A stretch of 64,000 nucleotides of DNA from assembly GCA_037903475.1 (NCBI GenBank), contig JBAJFG010000400.1, forward strand, positions 310,001 to 374,000. The letters run 5' to 3'. This stretch comes from Ancylostoma caninum. Taxonomy: Eukaryota; Nematoda; Chromadorea; Rhabditida; Ancylostomatidae. Under the pieces are notes generated by a model, which saw only the letters and a list, made by a program, of their open reading frames with translations, was not told where the DNA came from and ran no database searches. Each line of letters opens with the position of its first letter. Within the stretch, counting starts at the first letter, position 1. Positions 22,341-32,900 of the stretch are shown in pieces. The position numbers and the translations under genes are program-made.

Positions 22341-23696
22341 TTAGGTTGTTCGGAGAATAATCGAGATTTTAAAGGATTGCAAAAAAATATTTTCTCAGAT
22401 GAAAAAATGAGAGAACATTGATCACTGATATATTTTCTATTTTGTTCTATTACCTTTTTCCATCCTTCTGGTAATTTCCTTATTTCTCTCTCATAGAACT
22501 TGGGGTCTTTCTCTGCAAGAAACTGAGCTACATAAAGTTTGATTTCCTAATCTTCGCTGAAGGTTTCCTCATGCAAGTAGCTCTGCAAGGATCAAAATAA
22601 GTGGTTGTGAGATGGCGCAACATCAGGGCTATATGATGGTTGCAACATCAATTCCCAACCAAATCAATCCAGCTACTCTTTGATTCTGGCTGGTTCTTTT
22701 AATTGCCTCATCTAAATAAATACAGTTGTCGACAATAGAGGTCCGAACTGACATTCTGGTCCCTTAGAAGCGCCTCAGAATATATCACAACTTTCAAAGG
22801 AGTGGTGTTCCACCGAGAAAATGCTATACCGCATGCATTTTTAGCGACCCGGTAAGAGTTTCTGAAGCTTGATTTTGAGTTGGTGTCGCATCCACCACAC
22901 AACCCTGATCATCCGCCGCCATCCGCCATCACCACTTATTTCGATCGTTGCAGACCTACTTGAATGGGAAAACTTCTACCGAAGATAAGGATATCAAATC
23001 TTTCGTAACCCAGTTTCTTGCTGAAAAAGACCAGGGCCCGTAGTAAAGTATCATGGCGGTGAGATGAACTCCAAAACTCACCACCACGCTTTAGGCGCCG
23101 ATTGAATGCCAGCTCCATGGAGTTTAGGATAGCAGGTCATTGCCAGCCACGTCACTGCTAGAGCACGCATGTGGCAACAGAGGAGATCATCGCCCCGTTA
23201 GGAGCTGATCGCCTTCTCCTGCTGTGAAAATAGTGCAAGAAGCGAGTGAACGCAGAATTAGCTACCTCGACCGTCTCATTCTGCGTCCACTAGCTTCTCC
23301 CACTATTTTCACAACATGAGAAGGCGATCAGCTCCTAACAGGGTGATGATCTACTCTGTTGCCACATGCGTGCTCTAGCAGTGTTGAGGGTGGCAATGAT
23401 CTGCTATGATATAATTCGTGGATGTGAGCTGACATGCAATCATCGCCTAAAGCGTGGTGGTGAGTTTTGAAGTTCATCTCACCACCATGACACTTTACTA
23501 CGGACCCAGAAGTTCTACGAGAGAGGAATTATGAAATTACGAAAATGAAGGCAAACAAAAAAAAACAAAAAAAAAACAAAAAACAAAAATCGAACAAAAT
23601 GGAAAACATATCATTGATTGATGTTCTTTCACTATGAGAGAAAAATTTGTTTTCTTGCAACGCTTGAAAATCCCATTTACTTTCCGAACAGCCCAA
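22341..23696. mobile_element. Composite of two outward-facing mariner 3' halves
   Basis: The outer ends are inverted repeats: TTAGGTTGTTCGGAGAATA at 22341 and, on the minus strand, TTGGGCTGTTCGGAAAGTA ending at 23696. From about 22900 leftwards the minus strand reads a mariner C-terminal half (VVIYSEALLRDQNVSSDLYC, SHNHLF, VAQFLAEKDPKFYEREIRKL, KKVIEQNRKYISDQCS). From about 22860 rightwards the + strand reads another C-terminal half (DFELVSHPPHNPD, HHLFRSLQTYLNGKT, VTQFLAEKDQ, and after an insertion KFYERG-like residues). Both halves are pseudogenes, and the N-terminal halves are absent. The + copy is interrupted by the foldback element at 23035-23506. Confidence 0.75.
23035..23506. mobile_element. 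472-bp foldback MITE inserted in a mariner transposase
   Basis: Starts GGCCCGTAGTAAAGTATCAT and ends with the near inverse (minus strand GGTCCGTAGTAAAGTGTCAT). Each arm is about 230 bp, so the whole element is close to one long palindrome, including CTCACCACCACGCTTTAGGC and GAGCACGCATGTGGCAACAG in both arms. It is flanked by CAG on both sides (23032-23034, 23507-23509), and removing it restores the mariner reading ...EKDQ-KFYER. A second element with the same ends lies at 49487-50128. No coding capacity. Confidence 0.85.
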
Positions 23697-24744
23697 TGCT
23701 TTGTTGCTTTCTTCATTCCCCGTCTTTTTCTCCTTTATTTTTGTTGTCTGTTTATGATGTCGAACGCGTGATGCGTCTCAAAAAGGGATTGATTGAGTCT
23801 AGCACTCTACGCTCACTTTTCCATCTTGTTTTTTTATCGTTCACCTGTACGCTTGGCTACCTTCATCTCACTATGAACGAATTGTGTTTCAATAACAAGT
23901 TGTGCGGAGACGAACAAAGTCCAGCTCTGTGTCAGCGCACTCGAGTGGGAAGAGCTCCTCCCTCATCCAGGCGAATACTTGAAACAGTGCATAAAAAGAG
24001 AAGGGAACTCGCTGGTCGTTCTAATTGTACACAGACGCTCGGGAGCCCGGCATGCTGAGAGGCCAGTCAACGAGATCGTGAGTCTCTCCTTTCGCAACTG
24101 CCCCTCTGCATCAACTTTTTTTGCTCCGTCCTTTTGTTAATCTGAGGTCAGCCCTGAGATCACTCCACAGAACACTAGTCTCCTGCTTTGCTTACTAAGG
24201 CACAGCACCTGAATGGACTTAAAAGTTTCTAAGCAGCTGAGAATGGCTTGCTTCAGAACACTTTGTGCCCGCCTGCCACATAGAACGATCTCGCCTTTGG
24301 CTACCAGTCATTATCGTTTCTGCAATTGTGGCTTGCTTCCCCTTTGTAAGCATCTATGTACTCTGACACTGGTACTTACGACTATCACAATGCAGAACTT
24401 CGAGCACATCACTGCTATGCAGAAGCATCTTGTGGTCCATGCCACCGCTCGCAAGGGACTCTGTGTACCTCAAATACAGCACGGTTACATACCTTATCCC
24501 TACCATGGGTATTGTCGCTGCCTGACAAACATTGTATTGGTTGGTGAAAAAGCTCTGCAACGCTTTTTATTTCCGTTTATGAAACGCAAAACCAGTTTGG
24601 ATGGTGGGATCTTAGGTCGGTATAAGGTACTGTGTTCTCAAAGGTTCCACGTGAAGGGCACACAAGATAAACTCTCTTAGTATTTGAGTGACAATGCCTT
24701 CGGCCTCTCGAGTCTTACTTCGGTTCATCGTCTATTACGATCTC
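23697..24744. other. Spacer with one unrecognised 155-codon frame
   Basis: The + frame 24213-24680 encodes a Cys/His/Leu-rich protein of 155 residues without a signal peptide or known domain. It lies directly before a mariner relic. I see no splice or promoter evidence and do not call it a gene. Confidence 0.3.
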
Positions 24745-25690
24745 CTGTAAGGACGTACTGCAACAGGTGATGCCGCCAACATATGCGCTGCGTTCAAGGA
24801 GAACGTCATTCACTATTCCACGGTGTCTCGTTGGTAAAAACGCTTTAAGGCCGGCGATACTACCTTAGAAGATCCCAACAAATGTGAATGACACTAATTT
24901 TCGGGGTCTCCTGAAAGCGAGGTCAGTCGCGGACACTCGCATCTTGGTGAAGACAATCTGATGCCACTATGCGATAGTCATCATGCATCCTCACAGTCTA
25001 GGTTATTGCAAAGTTATCTGGACATGAGTACCTCACGGGTAGTGCGAGTCTGAGAGGTCATGCCGGGTGAGCATCGAGGAGTCGGTGCTTTGCCGGCCAC
25101 ATGAAAAGGACTAAAAACTAAAAGGTATTGCAAATGGTGGCAGAAGCTTGATCCTGTACCCACAGTAGCACCTATGGATTCCATGTCTTTGTGGAACAGG
25201 AACTTTCAAAGCAGTCAAAAGCAGACCCGTCCAAAAGGAAAGTTTTTCTATGCTGTTGGTGTAGCCACAAAGAATGCTTTACCAGTTCCTAAATAGTAGA
25301 ACCACGGTGATAAGTGATATCTGTGCTACTCAACTTCAGAAGTTGGCAGGTGCCAGTCTTGAAAAATTCCCGAAACGAGCAAATGTTTATCTTCTGCAAG
25401 ATAATGCTCACAGACACTTTGCAAACGCGAGCTGTGAGAAGACTTAGGATCTCGGCTGGGAATTTCTGTCACCCACCCCCCTTCCGCACTCCCCAGACCT
25501 GTCGCTGTCGGACTGTTACATTCCGCTGGCCACGACAGACCAACCATGGAAAATGTGATTTATTAACTTATTAATCAACAAGGACCCGAAATGAGGTGTC
25601 GAAGTTTCCAAAAGTTCAGTCACCAAAGGTCCGGCAGTGAGAGATGGATAAGCTGCGCAAAAGATTGCTGAAGGCACTACACAATAATGG
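24745..25690 (+). pseudogene. Second type of decayed mariner transposase
   Basis: Readable pieces in order on the + strand: NICAAFKENVIHYSTVSRW, KRFKAGDTTLEDP (HTH region of mariner transposases), and later TQLQKLAGASLEKFPKRANV, YLLQDNAHRHFANASCEKT, a stop, DLGWEF, then SPDLSLSDCY. The QDNA aspartate and the final Asp (LSD) can both be seen, but frameshifts and stops are spread over the whole length. Terminal repeats were not found. The wording differs from the 19242 copy, so it is a different mariner lineage. Confidence 0.75.
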
Positions 25691-27318
25691 TTAAAATACC
25701 ATTAATTGAGATTCTGTTTTAATAAAGAAGTCCATTTCCAAGAAATTCGTCGTGGATGTTGCAGAACTTTTTTTATCAACCCAATATATACATATGCCGT
25801 TGTCGCCCTTCTGAGGGTTTTTCAGTTTTGCCGGCGCAACAATCGCCCACGGTCAAGATTCGTCATCTCGCAAGCCCAAATACAACTTACTGACAAGTAT
25901 TTGTCAAACAAGTTTTCGATCGCTTTTGAAACACGATTGCCTATAACGCTTGTCAACAAGTTGTTTTCGCCTTCTCCTGTCATCAGTTGCCGGCCGCAAA
26001 GGTTGTCGACAACTTGTTTCAACACTTTCTTGCCGCCAAGTTGTCGATCTAAAAGCTTCCTGTCGCTTTTTCTTACTAACAACCTCTTAGTCATACAAAA
26101 CTGCCAAGAATTCGTTTCCGCCTTTTCCTGAGGGTGGTCGCTTATGTTTGTGTAAAAAAAAATTGAGTTGGCTGCATGTGTCTTGATCGTGATAGAGCGG
26201 TCTATCCGGTAGTGCAATAGTTTATCCAAACTGGGCCGATGAACAGCTTCCCTCGCTCTCCTTCTTTTGAATAGCATCACAAAAACCATTGCCCTGGTGT
26301 TCTTAATGGGCGCATCGTATGATACCTGGGTAGAGAACTAGAACTTTCTCATTGACAAGTTGGCTGAAAGTTTGTGAACAACTTGTCATAAGTTGTTCTT
26401 CGGGGGAAGTAGTCCACCACTTGTTTTGGATTTTTCTTGTAGAACAATTTGCCGGGAGAAAATATTACTGGTTTTTGGATGGCATGATGACGTCAAAATT
26501 GTCGACAAGGATGTCTGCAAGTTGCTTTGGGGCAAGGGTGTGCCGACAGCCTGTTGTGGGCTCTGAGATGTGGCATGGATGCGATTAGCTTGGTTTTCTT
26601 GCTGTTTCTTTTTTGAAAATTCGTCGATGATCTGCAAAGTCGTTCCTGTGCTGCCGTAAGGTAATGGTAATGAAGTGGAATTTTTTCTCTTTTTGTTTGC
26701 CACTGTGTGCTCTCTCCGCAGATGCAAGAAGCCGAAAAGCCGTTTACTCTCGAATGCCATCGTCCTCGAGCTTACCACTGGAAGGATGTGAACCGGTGGT
26801 GCCTGGCGCGCAGGCGGCAGCAGCGAACGATCCGCTACGGTTCTCACGTGAAAGGATGACCAGATTTTCTGTGTCAATGAATGAGAGAATTTGAAAAATT
26901 CAACCATTCCAATTATATATGTTTAATAATCACTCAAATGAGAGAAAAAAACACCGGCACATTAGAAACGCTACTTCTCTGAACCCAACTTATCACTCGA
27001 TAACAAGGTTTATTTAAATATTTGTTTAGGAAACAGAAATGAGTCAAGAGAGTGGCACTAACATTATATCAATTACTTCTACCGAAGATCGCTGAAATTT
27101 CTACTATGTAGACTTGTTTTCACTAGTCTGAATTTCTCATTATCGCATCCCACGTGGTCAGACGAATTTATTTGAGCCATATTATATATTTACGGAACCA
27201 CCGCTAAATAAACAAGAGAGCGCAATTTGTTGTGTTGTGAAACACGATGAGTTGTTTATTACTATAGGCTTGAATATGAGTATTGCTGAGCGAGCCTTAT
27301 GCCATAGAAGCATTCTGG
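25691..27318. other. Region rich in ACAAGTTG words; no gene called
   Basis: Between 25870 and 26520 the words ACAAGTTG, CAACTTGT or close variants occur about eight times on both strands, often joined to GTCGACAA. A minus-strand frame of 173 codons (26386-26907) and a + frame of 141 codons (25706-26131) lie here but show no domains and are probably chance frames in repeat-derived DNA. Confidence 0.35.
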
Positions 27319-27361
27319 CACTGCCTGCTTCTCTGAGAAGCACTCGAAGAAGCAGGCAGTG
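27319..27361. repeat. Perfect 14-bp hairpin
   Basis: CACTGCCTGCTTCT, 15-base loop, AGAAGCAGGCAGTG, with no mismatch. It stands alone in otherwise unremarkable DNA. It is short for an animal microRNA precursor, and no run of T follows it. Confidence 0.8.
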
Positions 27362-29634
27362 GCAGAGTCCTAGAAAAACCTAAAATTATGTAGTAGATGA
27401 CTTCTTGATTCACCTATCCGGTCATCTATGTGATTTTTCTGACTAGTCGCGCTTTTGCTCATGATTAGTACTAGCTCTTGGCTGCCAGCATATAACAAGG
27501 CGAAAGCTGCGCTTGTACAGTTCATCTGAAACGATGGGGCGGATGAAAATTTTGAGATATTTGCGTTCCCTTCCTAATGTTTACCACATTTCTTTCCATT
27601 ACCTCTTCATTCGGTGAGCTTCTTTGTCAGTTTTATTCCAAATAGCCGAATCTGTCCGCGCGGCAGCAGCGCTGCCTCTACATTTCCACTGGGCTTTTCC
27701 GCCCTATCGTTTCGGATGCGTTATACTCCTGGTAGCGGACAATGCGAAATTTTCTTTGATGTATTGCACTGATGTATTGAATTTGCTCTTGCGTCCTTCT
27801 GCCGCCAGCTGCTTTTTCAGATTACAACCTTATTAGGCTTGCTGCCCGTCGCTTTGCCCATGTTGTGACATTGTCCGCCGATGCTATCGCTCTGCGAAGA
27901 AGTATAAGCACGGCGACCGCAATTACATCGTGCCGCGCAGTTTAGCTGCGGTCCTCCTTCAAGTGCTCAAGTTTTGGAGCTCCATAGGCATTCTATCAAA
28001 ACGTTCCCGGCCTCTGCTCGCCTATTGAATATTTCTTTGTAATAAGGATCATGTAGTGTGGTGCCTTCCGTGTTAGTCTACAGAGTTTCATGAGATTCCG
28101 TTATGCCTCCTAGGGAACAGAAAGTCTTCTTCAAGCTAGGACATGGGCATCGTTCAAAAAGTGTGTATCGAGCGAAAAACAACTGTTAAATCTTTGTTCT
28201 GTGAACGAATTCTCGAGCAAAATTCAAATTACCTCTTAGATTGTATATAGGAAGGAATAAGTATAATAATGAGGAAGTATTCTATTTAGTTATAGTATTC
28301 CCACGTTGGATTTTTGGGCAATGGGTTTTGAGGGAGTAAGATCGGTCAAGAATGGAGCAGTCTCCGGTCAACGAACAGAGGCACGGCGAAGACAGATTGT
28401 TGCAGCTGCAGAGAAAGTCACTCAGCAGTGCAGACAGATTTTAACAGCAGGAAATGTTCAAAATTCCGTGCTCTCTAAAAGTACTTCTGAAATTCTCCAG
28501 GGATTCACCTACTATGTTCAAGCTTCGCAGAACATTGTGCCTACGTAACCTGCCTGACGCTCGAGGGGAAATTCCAGTTGAATAACCAGAGAAAGTTCGG
28601 GAGTTTTTCGAACAGCGGAAACGATTTCTGTGTTTATGTACTGATGGTGGATAGCGAATTCAGTGCCAAGATTTGTAGTTCCAAGCACGATGTAGTGAGC
28701 CGTGACAGGCAGTGCGATCGAACGTGGAAATGCCCCGCTCAAGGTTCGGTGGGGTAAAGAAAATTCCGTGTCATCAGAGGTAGGTGAATCCCAAGGAATT
28801 ACGCAAGTAAAACTTTACTTAGTTCTGCAAGCAGCTAAGAAAACTGCTAAGAAGCTCAACCATGAATGTCAGGCTCTTCAAAGAGTCATTTTATCCCCAA
28901 AACGCTATCGGTTTATGGAAATGCGAATTCATTTCACTAATTCCACTGGTTGATAGGCGTTGAGGAGCAGTTTTTACGATAGAATCTGCTAGAAAATGTG
29001 GAACAACGATATCTGGCAGCTACTTCGCCACATTATCACCTAATCACATCCGAACGCCCGGAGCACTTGAGAAGGACTCGGAATGATCCTTGACTTACCA
29101 TTGCTTGCGTAACTATTCACAAGGTAAACATCTGATATATTCATTGAGATCCCAGGGCTTGTTCCCGGACTGTTATGGCCTCATCTGGGTGAGGTTTATA
29201 CACGCGAAATTCCTCGTGTGCACATTCAGACACATGGAAGTTGGACGTCTGAATTAAAGGATCTGTATTTTACAGATTTGATTAGAGGAAGTAAAATAAT
29301 GGTGATGACAGAAATGGTTAGGACGAATGTGGTAGGGAAGCTTAAAATAGCCAAGCTTTTGAGGTGTCATTCTGAAGGGACTTTTAGACTTAGCGCTTCT
29401 GGGCGCGTTCACAGAATCCCTTTTTTTCATACATGAGGGCCTCCAACATCATATGATGAATGTTTTGCCTATGTACTTAGCATCCGTTTCCGATTTGGCC
29501 TCAGCAAGGCTTCATGTTAGGCTTTTCATTATGTTTTTATGGTCATGCCTCTAGTTCAAACATCCTTTGGATTGCGCTTCCCCTTACGGGACGAGTTCAG
29601 CTACTCATATCATTTCTAGTTGCTGCTGGCATAT
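27362..29634. other. Stretch with several short open frames, no gene recognised
   Basis: Frames at 28306-28548, 28702-28953 and about 29132-29436 (all +) and 28518-28742 (-) look protein-like in composition, but I match none to a family. They could be pieces of a decayed element or unrecognised exons. I see no consistent set of splice sites that joins them. Confidence 0.3.
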
Positions 29635-29642
29635 CACTACAT

Positions 29643-29899
29643 CAGTGGCGGACGCAGAAAGTGGGCGGGAGAGGGGAGGAGGTGTGGGAAAAATGTGCGG
29701 TCTCCGCCGTTTTGGGAATCCAGATGGAAAATAAAACTAATAAAAATATTAATTATAGTAACAAATAATAATAAAAATTATATCAAAAATAATAATAAAA
29801 ACGAACGATCAAAAACAGATTAACACAAGATTTTTGTTTGCAATGTAGGGCAATTTCGAAACCTCCCCCCGCCTCCCCTCCCCACTGCGTCCGCCAATG
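29643..29899. mobile_element. 257-bp hAT-type MITE with perfect 8-bp target duplication
   Basis: The left end is CAGTGGCGGACGCAGAAAG and the right end is CTGCGTCCGCCAATG, so the TIR is CAGTGGCGGACGCAG with one mismatch. The direct repeat CACTACAT occurs immediately on both sides (29635-29642 and 29900-29907). CAG-type ends and 8-bp duplications define hAT transposons. The AT-rich interior encodes nothing. The sister copy is at 47673-47950. Confidence 0.93.
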
Positions 29900-29907
29900 C
29901 ACTACAT

Positions 29908-32900
29908 GCATATTTCAGTTGCTCTAATCGGAAATACGTAGCTTAAAGGGACATTTCAGTCATTTGAGAGGCCTTGAGATTTTCGTGTTAATTTAATTAT
30001 CATGCGACATTGACCAAAACGGCATAGGCATATGCATAAATCCTTGTAGAAGAGGCGAACAATCTATTTTTGAGCCGCATATTAGCCGTAATGTAGGCAG
30101 AGGTTAGGCAGGAGCACGAGATTTTCCTAACATTTTTCTGCTAAGGACTTCCTTCATCTCCTTCGAATCCTCCACCATTTTTGTCCATGTTAGATCCAAG
30201 GTCTGCACTTGACCTATCGCTTTCCTCCGGCTGGCCCTCAGTTCACCATCATCCACCAGAGAAGCATCGGTTGACTCATGAAGCTCGTCTTCTCCACTCT
30301 ACAAACTGGTATCGGCCTTCCACCCACGCTTACGCCACCTTTCCGCCTCCGTTCTTCGTTCTTCTCTGTGTGTTTTCTCTCATCCCCAATTAAAACATAC
30401 CCTTGTAGGTTTTATAAATGTTCACAGTGATAGAACTGCTGTGAACTAGTGCACTGGTCTCAAAGCTGGTCTTCTGATTCGTGACGCTAATTCCTTACCC
30501 CCATCGACCTTTCCATTGATAGTTGTTTGATCTCACTTCGTGCTATAAACAGAATAACTAGCTGGAGTATCGAGGAAAATTGGCATAGTTAGCGCTGATG
30601 TATTAGTCAAGTTCTATAGGCAGCAACGACGGATAGTTCCGCTGTCGAGCGGAGATGGGAAAAGTGTAACTGACTACGGAAATGTTGCTTTATGTCATGT
30701 GCCATGCATTGGATCCTAGGTACATATGAGATAGGATTTGAAACAGATAACCATACACGCTCTCAAATGCTTGGAACTAGCCTGAAATCCATTGCATTTT
30801 CTGCTTACTTTGCTTGAGAAAGAAAGTCATGGGTGAGTATTCTATCCTAATCCTGGCATGCCACTTCCATTAGTCTTTGTGTTAACTCTCTTGAAGTTAT
30901 CAAGTTTGCAATTATACCCTGGTTAATACTTAGAAACTATTTGGTTGAATCCGGGCCAGAACGAAGAGGGCCGAGCTCTGTTCTAAAAACTGTGAATTTG
31001 AAACAGAAGGGCTTTTGTTCCTTTTCAACCTCTCTTCCATAGAGACGTCATTTCTTTCAAACATGAAGATTAGATTTGCTTCCGGACGTGTTTTTGTGCG
31101 AATTAACAGTGGTTTCCTTTTTGCTATACTTGATTTAGTACATCTATCACTTTTTTATTCCACTGCACTCCGTCATAACTGGAACAAAACCAATATTTGA
31201 ATAGAACCGAAGGTGATACTTAGCCGCACAAACGTAAACGCTGCGCTGATTGCCCTACTGCCGTAAGTCTCACCAATATTAGATCTTGTGGAACCGGTGA
31301 GACTTGTGATACGCTTTTCTGTTCTTTCAGGAGCTTGTGAGCAGAAGGTGCTGCTTTTTCACCGCATTAGCTGTTTTACGCAGGCCCAACGCTTTATATT
31401 TATTCACTTACCCGCTAATTCACTCGTTTAAGCTATTGCAAAATGAATCTGATTACAGAAGCTCCAATGTGCTGCTAATGGATTGGTGGCGCACTTATAA
31501 ATGAGGCAAATTATCCATCACCCACCTCCATATTTTCCTTACCCAACTTCTGGTGAAAACCGGAACGATTTACCTAAAATTTTTCGTTATGTACCGTTTT
31601 ATGTAGTGGTACGGATTAGTGCAGCAACCGATCGGTTGCCGCTCATATCCGGATCTCCATTTGCAGCCTATGTAATGGATAGGAATAGGCGAAAAAAAAT
31701 TCACACACTGTTGATTTTGTATTGCTCATTCGAATTTCAGACAAAGATCTAGAGCGCTCCCATTTGTTTCCTTTCTATTTCTAATACAGGCTCGTATCCA
31801 TCTCATGTCACATAGGATTGGTCTCCTACGTGTGTCAAAAGATAATCATAGCCCCGACACATCTTCAGAGACACCTTCAGTAGTTGATTGCATTGATATT
31901 CGAGCAGTCTCTTTCAAACATATACATTGTGGGAGGGGCATAAGTTGTTGTACATCGTAAGCACCTTTCTCTACTGTAGTGAAATACTCGGACAGATTTC
32001 TTGGAGAAAACCGGAAGAACCGACAGGTGACATGCGGTTCTTATGGCTTTTTATTGCGGCTCTTCCGGATAACTGCTACGATTCTTTCCAAAAAGCTCCT
32101 GCGAATCTCTCTACTTTCTACTGGGGTTCTCCCGATACTTTTTATCTCTGCGTCTTTAATCCCATGATCGAGGTTATTTTTTTGCTACGGTCCTCCCGGC
32201 AATTTGTCGGAGTACTTTTAACCTGAGCTAAATCCTATGTGATATGTTGAATCCTAAAAATTTTTTTTGATTACAAACTAGTAGTCAGAAGTTGCCACAT
32301 CGCCAAAAAGGGTTTTTTCAGCAAAGATTTTCGGTACCTTCTAACGCACCTTTTCGGCTTGCGAAATCCGAGTAAAAGTGCGACAAATAGTTTCAAGAAC
32401 GGTTTCGGGTGGGTAAAGCATAGCCTCGCGATTTCCATAACGATCAGGAGAGCATCAAGAAGAATCATAGCAAGATTGCTATTCAGAAGAACAGGGAACT
32501 ACGTATACTGTCCCTAGAATTGCTTGGATCTGCTCCCACCTCATGTCGTGATTTCAATTTCAGAACGTTCATAGCATTGCGTGATGAGAATATTTGCACC
32601 CATGCACCTTCAGAGAGTTCCTGGTTTGCCACAAAAGGGCAAGATCATCCTAAAAGCACTATTCCCGTCCATCGTCCAATCACCTTATTCACGTGGTTGC
32701 AACAACGACGTAATCGGTTTCGAAGGTGATTTGGGGCGTGGATGAGGACGATCTCCCTCCGGGGAGCGAGTCCTCCCCTTCACTCCACGTCCTCGACGCA
32801 ACCGACGGCCGCGCGCATTTTTCATAACGGCCGTAATTACGCTCAAATATTTGGCCGCTAGTGTGTTTGTTTCCGTCGTAATTTCACATTTGCACGTATT

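Noticed and set aside
26386..26907. 173-codon minus-strand frame as a gene
   Set aside because: Biased Ser/Gln/Lys composition, no domain, no splice signals, and it lies in a repeat-word cluster.
28306..29436. Possible BEL/Pao or other LTR-element remains
   Set aside because: The frames look protein-like, but I could not identify protease, RT or integrase motifs or any LTR.
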